IMG/VR virus record: IMGVR_UViG_3300027631_003061
Location: 1 to 30,434 of that record
Source of the DNA: a virus
Strand: one strand, 5' to 3'
DNA length: 30,434 nt
In this document: positions 1-7,628 of the stretch, one piece after another
How positions within the stretch are numbered: the first letter of the stretch is position 1
Layout of the letters: each line of letters opens with the position of its first letter
Notes under the pieces: generated by a model
What the model was told of the DNA's origin: nothing
What the model saw: the letters and a program-made list of their open reading frames with translations, nothing else
Database searches by the model: none
Translations under genes and position numbers: made by a program

Positions 1-557
1 CATTAAGAGATTTCAATATTTTGAATGCTTTAAAGTCTGAGAAGGCTTGGGCATTATTCAAGAAGAGATCAGATGGTTCTACTGTATGTGGTGGTCATGC
101 TTTTGCTGCTGGTTTTGAACTTGCAATTGATAATATCCCTGCAATGAGAGAAGCTTTAAATGAATATGCTTCAGACATTATTGGACAGTTATCAGAAGTA
201 AAAGTCATTGATTTTGATTCAAGAATAGAACCTGGTGATATTAATGAGAAGGTTTTTGGTCAATTAACTAGGCTCTCACCATTTGGATCAGGAAATGAAA
301 CTCCAATTTTTGTCTGTACTAAACTCAAAATTGTAGAAGCTAAAACTCTGACAAGTGGCAAACATCTTAAATTAAAAGTTTCTGATCCAGACTCAAAACA
401 ATGGATCAATGTAAATGCTTGGAGAAAAGGCTATTTAGCTGAACATTTAAAAGAAGGATCCTTGATTGATTTAGCATTCACTATGTCAATTGATGATTGG
501 CAAGGTAGAAAGAGTTTGACGTTGACAACTGTTGATATTAAACCTCATGTAAAATAA
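1..557 (+). CDS. recJ: RecJ-like single-stranded DNA exonuclease, C-terminal part (5' end outside window)
   Basis: The reading frame is open to the left edge (first full codon at base 3), so only the C-terminal third or so is present. The stretch STVCGGHAFAAGFEL matches the GGHAxAAG signature of the DHHA1 domain of RecJ/DHH phosphoesterases, which binds single-stranded DNA. The rest, with SRLSPFGSGNETPIF-like sequence (LTRLSPFGSGNETPIF), matches the OB-fold end of RecJ, where 'PFGxGNPxPxF' is typical. RecJ degrades single-stranded DNA 5' to 3' in recombination and repair. The catalytic DHH motifs would lie upstream and cannot be checked. A TTG at 21 could be mistaken for a start, but the homology to RecJ runs through it. 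A promoter follows the stop, so this gene probably ends a transcription unit or is followed by a new start. Confidence 0.85.
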   Translation, partial: LRDFNILNALKSEKAWALFKKRSDGSTVCGGHAFAAGFELAIDNIPAMREALNEYASDIIGQLSEVKVIDFDSRIEPGDINEKVFGQLTRLSPFGSGNETPIFVCTKLKIVEAKTLTSGKHLKLKVSDPDSKQWINVNAWRKGYLAEHLKEGSLIDLAFTMSIDDWQGRKSLTLTTVDIKPHVK

Positions 558-563
558 ATTATA

Positions 564-592
564 TTTACATTCTAATTGTTGCAAACTATAAT
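564..592 (+). promoter_or_regulatory. sigma70-like promoter for the zinc-finger sigma-like gene
   Basis: TTTACA (564-569), a 17-base spacer and a perfect TATAAT (587-592). The predicted transcription start, about base 599, falls inside the inverted repeat at 596-621, so the RNA would begin with or near a hairpin. The same TTTACA-17-xATAAT arrangement recurs at 6417-6445. Confidence 0.65.
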
Positions 593-595
593 ATA

Positions 596-621
596 GCCAC
601 ATTAAGTTTATTTAATGTGGC
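596..621 (+). repeat. perfect 10-bp inverted repeat at the predicted mRNA 5' end
   Basis: GCCACATTAA (596-605), six-base loop, TTAATGTGGC (612-621). No T-run follows, so it is not a normal intrinsic terminator for the plus strand. It covers the predicted start of transcription and the alternative GTG start at 617. It may be an operator or a 5' stabilising hairpin. Confidence 0.6.
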
Positions 622-634
622 TTATAGGTCTATT

Positions 635-1624
635 ATGCAAGAAACTGAAGTTCAACCAAACAAGAATGTAAAGAGTTATACAGGTCATCAAGAAAAGCTA
701 GAATTTGCTATTCTTAATTATCAAAAAGCTTTAGCAAGTGGCAATGTAAGAATTATAGATAATGCTTACAAGAAAGTTATAAAGCTGTATCCCCCAATGA
801 TGCACTTGCAAGAATGGTACACCCAATACCATTATTTATATGATGCATTGGAAGATTTTCAACAAGATTATATAAGAATATTTTGTAATGTTTTATCAGC
901 ATGGAAACCTAGAAATGCCAGAAAAATATCTAGATACGATGGCACAGGCGAGTTTAAGAATTATTTTATTGGAGCATTACAGCACAATTATATTAATTTA
1001 GTAAAAGCTGACAATGCTGGTAAGCGCAACCCTTCATGTAAATGCCCTATATGTGAAAAATGGGTCAATCCTCTATCAACACATTTGAGAAGTAGTCATA
1101 TCGATTTACTATGGTCTCAATTGAAAATTAATGGACACAATATAGAAACTCTAACAAATTGTCCACTCTGTAAATCTCACAAACTACCCAGACAATATAA
1201 TTGTTTAATTAACCCAGAGGAAATATGTTTCGGTGCGGGAGATTGCGCTGAATGTAAACGTGTAGGGATTAATAATGCAATTAGAAAGCATATGTTGTCT
1301 AAGCACTCTACACTTCTATTTCAAAGATTCAATGAAACTTATCCAGGGTACCAAACAGTATCTCCAAGAGCTTTAAGTATTTACACTGGTGAAGACGAAG
1401 ATGGAGACGAAGGCTGTTATTATGATAAAGTTCAAGAAAGAAATAATTTAAATAATTTAATGTCCATGGATCTTAATGAAATTGAAAATAAAATCCTTTC
1501 AAACATATTAAATGGATCTACTAGTTTAAAATTTGATGCAGCTTTGTATAATTGTTCTATCGAAGAGTTTAATGATGCAATTGATGGTTTAAAAGATAAA
1601 ATGTCACTTGCTGGATTGGAATAA
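635..1624 (+). CDS. sigma-factor-like protein with inserted zinc fingers
   Basis: A 329-residue protein. Residues about 65-125 look like sigma70/ECF region 2: an acidic 'LEDFQQDYIRIF' helix and, after a gap, 'GEFKNYFIGALQHNYIN', resembling the core-binding and -10 recognition helices. Next come cysteine/histidine clusters: C137-x2-C140 with H150 and H155, C176-x2-C179 with C190 and C198, and C204-x2-C207 with H219 and H224. The last 60 residues ('LNEIENKILSNILNG...YNCSIEEFNDAIDGLKDKM') could be a small region-4-like helix-turn-helix. ATG 635 is preferred, with AGG six bases upstream; an in-frame GTG at 617 lies inside a hairpin. Likely role (inference): a phage transcription factor that redirects host RNA polymerase. 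A zinc-binding DNA protein unrelated to sigma is possible. The family match is by eye only. Confidence 0.55.
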   Translation: MQETEVQPNKNVKSYTGHQEKLEFAILNYQKALASGNVRIIDNAYKKVIKLYPPMMHLQEWYTQYHYLYDALEDFQQDYIRIFCNVLSAWKPRNARKISRYDGTGEFKNYFIGALQHNYINLVKADNAGKRNPSCKCPICEKWVNPLSTHLRSSHIDLLWSQLKINGHNIETLTNCPLCKSHKLPRQYNCLINPEEICFGAGDCAECKRVGINNAIRKHMLSKHSTLLFQRFNETYPGYQTVSPRALSIYTGEDEDGDEGCYYDKVQERNNLNNLMSMDLNEIENKILSNILNGSTSLKFDAALYNCSIEEFNDAIDGLKDKMSLAGLE

Positions 1625-1638
1625 TCAAAGGAATTAAA

Positions 1639-2013
1639 ATGGAAGATTTTTCAAAAGTTGAAGACGCAGAAGTAAAGAAAGTAGGTTTTAATGACGCTAG
1701 GACTTTACGTGCAAGGGGAGGAGATGCAAATGACCCTGATCCCCGCAAGCGTCCTACAGATCCAGTAGGCCTTTCTAGAAGCATTTTGCATGTTCTTAAA
1801 GAGAATGAATATGTTAGAGTGTTGTCAGTAGGCCCGACAGCTTTAAACGCTGTTATGAGTGCTTTTAGACTAGCTTCAAGAGAAGTTGAAAGTTTGACAA
1901 ATGGTTCTGTTTTAGTTTGCCGTCAATCAGAATACACTGCTGAAATTGGTGGTAAAAAAGCAAAGGGTATTTCCACAAGAATATTTGCAATCAACATCAA
2001 ATTTGCGCTATAA
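1639..2013 (+). CDS. SpoVS-like (Alba-like fold) protein
   Basis: 124 residues with a good SD (AAAGGA, 1628-1633). Residues about 42-122 follow the plan of the stage V sporulation protein S family: 'PVGLSRSILHVLKENEYVRV' matches its first helix and strand, 'SVGPTALNAVMSAFRLA' matches its 'GAGALNQAVKAVAIAR' core, and a C-terminal part ends in 'RIFAINIKFAL'. SpoVS proteins are small and probably bind nucleic acid; in Bacillus spoVS affects sporulation. The N-terminal 40 residues are charged and extra relative to the usual roughly 86-residue family length. It sits 14 bases after the sigma-like gene, so the two are probably cotranscribed. The TAA stop is embedded in the -10 of the next promoter. 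Function in the phage is unknown; a regulatory or DNA-organising role is inference. Confidence 0.6.
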   Translation: MEDFSKVEDAEVKKVGFNDARTLRARGGDANDPDPRKRPTDPVGLSRSILHVLKENEYVRVLSVGPTALNAVMSAFRLASREVESLTNGSVLVCRQSEYTAEIGGKKAKGISTRIFAINIKFAL

Positions 2014-2014
2014 T
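1985..2014 (+). promoter_or_regulatory. sigma70-like promoter for the deaminase gene
   Basis: TTGCAA (1985-1990), 18-base spacer and a perfect TATAAT (2009-2014) overlapping the stop of the SpoVS-like gene. The predicted start is near 2021, giving a leader of about 38 bases that contains the palindrome at 2037-2052. Confidence 0.5.
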
Positions 2015-2036
2015 CAAACATAGAACGACTCTGTAG

Positions 2037-2052
2037 TTTAAGTTAACTTAAA
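2037..2052. repeat. 16-bp perfect palindrome in the leader of the deaminase gene
   Basis: TTTAAGTTAACTTAAA equals its own reverse complement. It lies between the predicted transcription start (about 2021) and ATG 2059. It could be an operator or a weak RNA hairpin. No Shine-Dalgarno is visible between it and the start codon. Confidence 0.5.
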
Positions 2053-2058
2053 TTACAA

Positions 2059-2526
2059 ATGAATAATATGGAAGAATTAGCAGTAAAAAGAGCCCTAAGA
2101 TTAATGTCCCAGGAATGGAAACAGGATAAATCTAGGGCTTCTTTTCATTATGCGTTTGCAATTAAAAAATCTAAAGTTGTTGCAATTGGTAAAAATAATA
2201 TTTCTGATGGATCTAGAACAGCATTACAAATTGGGAGATCTTTAAATATAGCAAAATGGAAAGAATACCCATATATTCATGCTGAGTGTGATGCTATATA
2301 TCAGATTAAAGATAAATACCCGCAAGCAGATATTGAAATTATTAGCGTAAGAATTAACAGAAATGGTGAGTTTAGATTAGCAAAACCATGTCCTCATTGC
2401 CAAAAGGTGTTGGATATTTTAGGGTATTATAACGTCTGGTGGTCAATTACTTGTGATGATGGAAGTAATAAACTTACTCTCTCAAACGACAAAGAAAGTA
2501 TTAATTATAAGTATGCAAAGCTCTGA
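2059..2526 (+). CDS. Cytidine/deoxycytidylate deaminase-fold protein
   Basis: 155 residues. It carries the zinc-dependent deaminase signature: H74-A75-E76, where His is a zinc ligand and Glu the proton shuttle, and P110-C-P-H-C114, with both cysteines as zinc ligands. In a phage next to ribonucleotide reductase and dUTPase the natural substrate guess is dCMP, giving dUMP for dTMP synthesis. The short length and weak match outside the motifs leave cytidine, a guanine-type substrate or a nucleic-acid target open. The start is uncertain: ATG 2059 or ATG 2068; neither has a clear SD. The TGA stop (2524-2526) overlaps the next gene's start in another frame, suggesting coupled translation. Confidence 0.75.
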   Translation: MNNMEELAVKRALRLMSQEWKQDKSRASFHYAFAIKKSKVVAIGKNNISDGSRTALQIGRSLNIAKWKEYPYIHAECDAIYQIKDKYPQADIEIISVRINRNGEFRLAKPCPHCQKVLDILGYYNVWWSITCDDGSNKLTLSNDKESINYKYAKL

Positions 2527-2938
2527 TTGGAAGAAAAAGAAAAGGCAATTTTTAGAAGATTATTTTGCCACAGATGATATTTCTACGAGTGATTTTTTTA
2601 AGGTTGACAGTAATGAAAACCAGAATAAAAAATATGCTGCTGGCACTCCATGGACAACGTTGATCAGGGATTCATCACTGGTGAATTCTCGTGTTTTCGT
2701 GCGTGACAATTATCATAATCATGATATATTTAGCACAGATAATGATCAAGGTAACGCCATACTCAGTTGTGCCGTTAAGAAAGCTACATACATGATAAGT
2801 GAAGAAACCGAAAGGGATTATCACGAGATTTATGAAGCAATTAAAAACTATTTTTCTGATAATGGAATGAGCGGAAAAGAAATAAAAGCTATTATCAAAT
2901 TATTAAGAGACTTAGATCACGAAGAACTATTTAATTAA
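2513..2938 (+). CDS. Hypothetical protein, 141 residues
   Basis: Not recognised. The likely start is ATG 2513, overlapping the end of the deaminase gene by 14 bases; an in-frame ATG at 2453 would overlap much more. The N-terminus is basic (WKKKKRQF), the middle is polar, and the C-terminal 45 residues look helical ('YHEIYEAIKNYFSDNGMSGKEIKAIIKLL'). No membrane segment or cysteine motif is seen. It lies between the deaminase and nrdB in the same run of genes, so a link to nucleotide metabolism is possible but unproven. Confidence 0.6.
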   Translation: MQSSDWKKKKRQFLEDYFATDDISTSDFFKVDSNENQNKKYAAGTPWTTLIRDSSLVNSRVFVRDNYHNHDIFSTDNDQGNAILSCAVKKATYMISEETERDYHEIYEAIKNYFSDNGMSGKEIKAIIKLLRDLDHEELFN

Positions 2939-2953
2939 GAGAGTAAGACAAAA

Positions 2954-3916
2954 ATGGAAAAGATTTTAGAAGAGAATAAGAATAGGTTTGTTTTGTTTCC
3001 ACTTCAGTACCATGATATCTGGGAGTTTTATAAGAAGTCCCAAGCATCATTTTGGACTGCTGAAGAAATTGATTTATCCTCAGACTTGGCAGACTGGGAG
3101 AAGCTCAATGCAGGAGAACAACACTTTGTAAAGCATGTACTAGCATTCTTTGCTGCATCTGATGGAATTGTAAATGAAAACCTTGCAGAAAACTTTGTCT
3201 CTGAAGTTCAATATACAGAAGCGAAGTTTTTCTATGGATTCCAAATTATGATGGAGAATATCCATTCAGAAACTTATTCTTTGCTTATTGATACATACAT
3301 TAAAGACAAGGATGAACAAAATCATCTTTTTAATGCAATTGATACTGTTCCAGCCGTTCAAAAGAAAGCTGAATGGGCTCTTAAGTGGATCAGCTCTGAA
3401 TCATTTGTTGAGCGTCTAATTGCTTTTGCTGCTGTTGAGGGCATTTTCTTCTCTGGATCTTTCTGTTCAATTTTCTGGTTAAAGAAGCGTGGTTTAATGC
3501 CAGGTTTATCCTTCTCCAATGAGTTGATTTCTCGTGATGAGGGATTGCATACAGATTTTGCAGTTCATCTTTATAATCATCACATTGAGAACAAACTTTC
3601 TCGTGAGCGTTTGATTGAAATTATTGATTCTGCTCTTACAATTGAAAAAGAATTTATTACTGAAGCTTTGCCTGTATCTTTAATTGGAATGAATTCTGAT
3701 TTGATGAAGCAATATTTAGAGTATGTTTCTGACCGCCTTTTGATTGACTTAGGCGTAGGAAAAATCTATAATTCTGAAAACCCATTTGATTTCATGAAGA
3801 ATATTGCAATGGAAAACAAAACAAACTTCTTTGAGAAGCGTGTTGGTGAATATTCAAAGCAAGGTGTAGGCACAAAGCCAGACACAATTCAATTCTCCAC
3901 TGAAGAAGATTTTTAA
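2954..3916 (+). CDS. nrdB: Class I ribonucleotide reductase small subunit (NrdB/R2), eukaryote-like
   Basis: 320 residues. R2 houses the di-iron centre and tyrosyl radical used by NrdA to make dNDPs. All six iron ligands can be placed by matching to mouse R2: D70, E101, H104, E162, E196 and H199. The radical tyrosine is Y108 in [11 protein letters not shown]. '[10 protein letters not shown]' near residue 33 holds the conserved tryptophan of the radical path. The C-terminus ends FSTEEDF, like the tail by which R2 docks to R1. Wording such as '[35 protein letters not shown]' is far closer to eukaryotic R2 than to E. coli NrdB. It lacks the roughly 70-residue N-terminal extension of animal R2. 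nrdA follows after 11 bases, so the two form an operon. Confidence 0.95.
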   Translation: MEKILEENKNRFVLFPLQYHDIWEFYKKSQASFWTAEEIDLSSDLADWEKLNAGEQHFVKHVLAFFAASDGIVNENLAENFVSEVQYTEAKFFYGFQIMMENIHSETYSLLIDTYIKDKDEQNHLFNAIDTVPAVQKKAEWALKWISSESFVERLIAFAAVEGIFFSGSFCSIFWLKKRGLMPGLSFSNELISRDEGLHTDFAVHLYNHHIENKLSRERLIEIIDSALTIEKEFITEALPVSLIGMNSDLMKQYLEYVSDRLLIDLGVGKIYNSENPFDFMKNIAMENKTNFFEKRVGEYSKQGVGTKPDTIQFSTEEDF

Positions 3917-3927
3917 GGTAAGCAAAT

Positions 3928-6384
3928 ATGAATGTTGTAAAAAGAGACGGGACAGTCGAACAAGTAAAGTTTGACAAGATTTCTTCTAGAATCCGTAAGC
4001 AAACATACGGATTAAACGAAGATTATGTAGATTATTTCCAGGTTGCTCAAAAGGTTATATCTGGTCTTTATGATGGTGTAACAAGCAGTGAACTTGATAA
4101 ACTCAGTGCTGAAACAGCAGCATCTATGATCACAACTCACCCTGATTATGGTAAGTTGGCTGCTAGAATTACAATTACATCTCTTTACAAAGATGTTGCA
4201 AAAGAGTTTTCAACAGTTGCAAAAGAACTTTATGAATACATCAACCCAGTTAATGATGAACCAGCTGGATTGATTTCAGATGAAGTCTATGCAATTATTG
4301 AAAAGAATGCTACAGCACTCAATGCAATGATTGTGCATGATCGTGATTTCAATTTTGATTATTTTGGATATAAGACATTAGAAAAGTCATACCTTCTGCA
4401 ACGTCATGGTAAGCCTGCAGAAACTCCTCAACAAATGTACATGAGAGTTTCTGTTGGTATTTGGCGTGATAATCTTGAAATGGTTCAAAAGACCTATGAT
4501 CTTCTTTCACAAGGCCTCTTCACCCATGCCACTCCTACTTTATTCAATTCAGGCACAAAGAGACCACAAATGTCTTCTTGTTTCTTGTTAGATATTGATG
4601 ATGATTCGATTCCGGGTATTTACAAGACACTTTCTGACTGTGCAAAGATTTCTCAGTCCGCAGGTGGTATTGGTGTAAATATTCATAAGATTCGTGCCAA
4701 GGGTTCCTACATCAAGGGAACAAATGGCTGGTCTAATGGAATTGTGCCTATGCTTCGTGTCTTTAATGAAACCGCAAGATATGTTGATCAGGGTGGTGGA
4801 AAGCGTAAGGGTTCAATTGCTGTTTACCTTGAGCCTTGGCACGGTGATGTCTTTGATTTCTTAGACCTCCGCAAGAACCATGGTAAAGAAGAAATGAGAA
4901 CAAGAGATCTTTTCCTTGCTCTTTGGATTCCTGACTTGTTCATGAAGCGTGTTGAAGAAGATGGTGTTTGGACACTCTTTTCTCCTGAAGCTGTTCCTGG
5001 TCTTATTGATGCATATGACACTCCTGAAAATAAAGCTTTCACTGAGCTTTATGAGAAATATGAAGCAGAAGGTAAGGGTTTAAAGACAGTTAAAGCTCGT
5101 GAACTTTGGGAGAAGGTTCTTACATCCCAAATTGAAACTGGTACACCTTATATGCTTTACAAGGATGCTGCCAATTATAAGAGCAACCAAAAAAATCTTG
5201 GCACAATCAAGTCTTCTAATTTGTGTACAGAAATCCTTGAATACACAGACAAGAATGAGATTGCTGTTTGTAATCTTGCTTCTATTGCACTTCCACGTTA
5301 TGTAGTTATTCCTACAGGCAAGGTTCGTGAAAAGGATAAGAAGCTAAGAAAATTTGATTTCCAAAAATTGTATGAAGTTACTTATCAAGCTACAGTTAAT
5401 CTTAACCAAGTAATTGACGTAAACTTCTATCCAACAGAAGAAACTCAAAATTCAAACTTCAAGCATCGACCTATTGGTTTGGGAGTTCAAGGGCTAGCAG
5501 ATACATTTGCTATGCTGGGAATTGCTTTTGAATCTGATGAAGCAAGAAAGCTTAATCAAGATATTTTCGAAACAATTTATTTTGCTGCTCTTACTGCATC
5601 AAAGGATTTGGCTAAAACTCATGGGGCTTATTCGTCTTTCCAAGGATCTCCAGCATCTCAAGGTTTATTACAATATAACCTATGGGGACTTAATGAGAAC
5701 GATCTTTCAGGACTTTGGGATTTCAATGTCCTCAAAGCAGAAATCAAAGAATTTGGTTTAAGAAACTCATTACTTGTTGCACCAATGCCGACAGCTTCTA
5801 CAGCTCAAATCCTTGGTAATAATGAATGTTTTGAACCTTTCACTTCTAACCTTTACAAGAGAAACACACTCTCTGGTGAGTATGCAATTGTTAACAAGCA
5901 TTTAGTGGAAGATTTAGTCAACAATGGTCTTTGGACAGATAATATCAGAATGAAGCTATTTATTAATAATGGCTCTGTCCAAGAGATTGAAGAAATCCCA
6001 GCTGATATTCGTGAAGTTTATAAAACAGTTTGGGAGATGAAGGGTAAATCTATTCTTGAGATGGCTCGTGATCGTAATTACTTTATTGATCAAAGTCAGT
6101 CGTTGAATATGTTTATGGCTGAACCTACAATGTCTAAACTTTCTTCTGCTCACTTCTATGGATGGAAGCTTGGTCTTAAGACAGGTATGTATTATCTCAG
6201 AACAAAACCAAAAGCTTCTGCAATTAAGGGTCTTGGTATTGATACTTCTGGTATGCAATCTTTGGATAAAGTACTAGTGGTAGAGACACCCAAACCTGAA
6301 ATAAGCAAAGACTTTAGTCCTGATGAGTTTAATTCTGCAGTTTGTTCTCTAGATAATCCAGACTGTGAAGCATGCGGTAGTTAA
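3928..6384 (+). CDS. nrdA: Class I ribonucleotide reductase large subunit (NrdA/R1), eukaryote-like
   Basis: 818 residues, with SD AAGG upstream. The N-terminus (VVKRDGTVEQVKFDKISSRI) is an ATP-cone, the allosteric activity site. Catalytic residues by analogy with mouse R1 are C218 and C448 (redox pair), C433 (thiyl radical), N431 and E435 in the NLCTE motif, and the 'PMPTASTAQILGNNE' loop. The C-terminal swinging-arm cysteines are C813 and C816 in DNPDCEACGS, nearly the same as the eukaryotic tail. Sequence and length (about 790-820) fit the eukaryotic-type R1, also found in some bacteria and large viruses. It reduces ribonucleotides to supply dNTPs for phage replication. It is translated with nrdB and followed by a strong terminator. 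It appears complete with no inteins or introns. Confidence 0.97.
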   Translation: MNVVKRDGTVEQVKFDKISSRIRKQTYGLNEDYVDYFQVAQKVISGLYDGVTSSELDKLSAETAASMITTHPDYGKLAARITITSLYKDVAKEFSTVAKELYEYINPVNDEPAGLISDEVYAIIEKNATALNAMIVHDRDFNFDYFGYKTLEKSYLLQRHGKPAETPQQMYMRVSVGIWRDNLEMVQKTYDLLSQGLFTHATPTLFNSGTKRPQMSSCFLLDIDDDSIPGIYKTLSDCAKISQSAGGIGVNIHKIRAKGSYIKGTNGWSNGIVPMLRVFNETARYVDQGGGKRKGSIAVYLEPWHGDVFDFLDLRKNHGKEEMRTRDLFLALWIPDLFMKRVEEDGVWTLFSPEAVPGLIDAYDTPENKAFTELYEKYEAEGKGLKTVKARELWEKVLTSQIETGTPYMLYKDAANYKSNQKNLGTIKSSNLCTEILEYTDKNEIAVCNLASIALPRYVVIPTGKVREKDKKLRKFDFQKLYEVTYQATVNLNQVIDVNFYPTEETQNSNFKHRPIGLGVQGLADTFAMLGIAFESDEARKLNQDIFETIYFAALTASKDLAKTHGAYSSFQGSPASQGLLQYNLWGLNENDLSGLWDFNVLKAEIKEFGLRNSLLVAPMPTASTAQILGNNECFEPFTSNLYKRNTLSGEYAIVNKHLVEDLVNNGLWTDNIRMKLFINNGSVQEIEEIPADIREVYKTVWEMKGKSILEMARDRNYFIDQSQSLNMFMAEPTMSKLSSAHFYGWKLGLKTGMYYLRTKPKASAIKGLGIDTSGMQSLDKVLVVETPKPEISKDFSPDEFNSAVCSLDNPDCEACGS

Positions 6385-6388
6385 ATGA

Positions 6389-6416
6389 AAAGAGAGGAGA
6401 AATCCTCTCTTTTTTC
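6389..6416 (+). terminator. Intrinsic terminator after nrdA
   Basis: AAAGAGAGGA (6389-6398), GAAA tetraloop, TCCTCTCTTT (6403-6412), then a T-rich tail. It lies four bases after the nrdA stop and closes the nrd transcription unit. Confidence 0.9.
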
Positions 6417-6445
6417 TTTACAAGTAGGTTGTTTTGTGGCATAAT
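6417..6445 (+). promoter_or_regulatory. sigma70-like promoter for the dut operon
   Basis: TTTACA (6417-6422), 17-base spacer, CATAAT (6440-6445). The predicted start, about 6451-6452, is right at the GGAG of the next gene's SD (6451-6454), so the leader would be only about ten bases. Confidence 0.6.
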
Positions 6446-6460
6446 GAATTGGAGAAATAA

Positions 6461-6787
6461 ATGGCTAAAGAAAATCAAAATCTGCAAGAGAGAATGGTAA
6501 AAATTATCGATGCAGTTGTTAAAGAAGACGAAGGGACTGAAGAAGTTCCTGTGGTTAAGAAAACTCTTTGGCTAGTATTGCAAGATGTTGAAACACAAGC
6601 TATATTTCAATCTCCTTTAAGCTTAGAAGACATAAAAGAAATTACTGGAATGTCAAGGATTCTTCAAGGAAGAGAGTTATATAATTTTGCTACTAACTTG
6701 AGAGCTAGAGTTGATCCAATTAAATTAATTGTTGATTTGAATCAAGCTGAAGTATCTCCAGAACAAATTATGAAGGAATCTATCTAA
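6461..6787 (+). CDS. Hypothetical protein, 108 residues
   Basis: Not recognised. The start is well supported: GGAG SD at 6451-6454 six bases before ATG 6461. The protein is acidic at residues 20-32 (KEDEGTEEVP) and then predicted mixed helix and strand ('TLWLVLQDVETQAIFQSPLSLEDIKEITGMS'). It contains no cysteines or membrane segment. Its stop overlaps the dut start by one base (TAATG), so it is translationally coupled to dUTPase and probably expressed early with it. Confidence 0.75.
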   Translation: MAKENQNLQERMVKIIDAVVKEDEGTEEVPVVKKTLWLVLQDVETQAIFQSPLSLEDIKEITGMSRILQGRELYNFATNLRARVDPIKLIVDLNQAEVSPEQIMKESI

Positions 6788-7263
6788 TGGATATTGTCGC
6801 AAAGGTTGAGATTAAAGCATTTCGTGAAGGGGCTGTAATCCCTAAGAAGGCAACTGAAGGAGCAGCAGGTTATGATTTGTGTGCTTGTATTCCAGATTTT
6901 ACAAGCGGGATGATGATTCACCCTCATAATAGCTTAATTGTTCCAACTGGATTGAATGTAAATATTCCTGAAGGATATGAAATTCAAATTCGTCCACGCT
7001 CTGGGCTGGCTGCAAAGCATGGTGTAACTGTTTTAAATACACCTGGAACTATTGATTGTGATTATTCTGGTGATGGAGAGGATTTCGAACTTAAGGTTAT
7101 CCTTTTCAACCATAACAAGATTCCTTTCACAATTAATGATGGTGATCGAATTGCACAAATGGTCGTAGCAAAGTTAGCTGCGCACGAACTAGTAGAAGTT
7201 AGTGAGTTTGGACAAACTGCTAACAAAACTCGCAAGGGCGGACTTGGTAGCACAGGAAAGTAA
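6787..7263 (+). CDS. dut: dUTPase (deoxyuridine triphosphatase, trimeric type)
   Basis: 158 residues, a normal length for the trimeric family. All five dUTPase motifs are visible: GAAGYDLCA (motif 1), RPRSGLAAKHG (motif 2), NTPGTIDCDYSG (motif 3, with the tyrosine-bearing beta-hairpin that recognises uracil), DGDRIAQMVVAK (motif 4) and RKGGLGSTGK (motif 5, the C-terminal arm, with Leu where Phe is usual). It cleaves dUTP to dUMP and pyrophosphate, keeping uracil out of phage DNA and feeding dTMP synthesis. A few extra residues (GEDFE) sit after motif 3. SD AAGGA lies nine bases upstream, inside the previous gene. Confidence 0.97.
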   Translation: MDIVAKVEIKAFREGAVIPKKATEGAAGYDLCACIPDFTSGMMIHPHNSLIVPTGLNVNIPEGYEIQIRPRSGLAAKHGVTVLNTPGTIDCDYSGDGEDFELKVILFNHNKIPFTINDGDRIAQMVVAKLAAHELVEVSEFGQTANKTRKGGLGSTGK

Positions 7264-7595
7264 TGTATCCAGAATTTAAAAAGTTTGTCAACTTAATTGG
7301 ACACGACATTACAATTTCAGGGTATGGGACTTTATTTAGGTCTGAACTTCCTTGCCGTGTTGAAACAAAGCAAAGAATCATAGGTAGTGTTGCAGGTATT
7401 CCGATTGCAGAAACTCACTTTGAAAAAATTGCAAACCTTCCAGATCCTGAAGACGGTGTTTATTACATCGTAAGCAGAGTAGTAATGGATTTTGTTCCAT
7501 TTGATCGTGAAGATGTATTTTGTGTAGATACAGGCCCTTCTGCAATTAGAGATCAAAGTGGACATGTAGCTGCAGTAACACAGCTCACTTTATAA
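7263..7595 (+). CDS. Conserved phage hypothetical protein ('NLTPHxI'-type)
   Basis: 110 residues starting at ATG 7263, which overlaps the dut stop (TAATG); SD AGGAAAG is six bases upstream. The layout 'FVNLIGHDITI ... CRVETKQRIIG ... IPIAETHF ... NLPDPEDGVYYIVSRVV ... REDVFCVDTGPSAIRDQSGHVAAVTQL' matches a widespread family of small phage and plasmid proteins of unknown function that start with 'NLTPHxI' and contain 'PDTGPSAVRD'. No enzymatic residues can be assigned. It is the last gene of the dut operon before a terminator. Confidence 0.7.
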   Translation: MYPEFKKFVNLIGHDITISGYGTLFRSELPCRVETKQRIIGSVAGIPIAETHFEKIANLPDPEDGVYYIVSRVVMDFVPFDREDVFCVDTGPSAIRDQSGHVAAVTQLTL

Positions 7596-7600
7596 AAGTT

Positions 7601-7628
7601 AAAACCCATCGAAATCGATGGGTTTTTT
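7601..7628. terminator. Terminator between converging genes
   Basis: ACCCATCG (7604-7611), AAAT loop, CGATGGGT (7616-7623), flanked by AAAA on the left and TTTTTT on the right. It can stop plus-strand transcription of the dut operon and, less strongly, the minus-strand exonuclease transcript. Confidence 0.9.
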
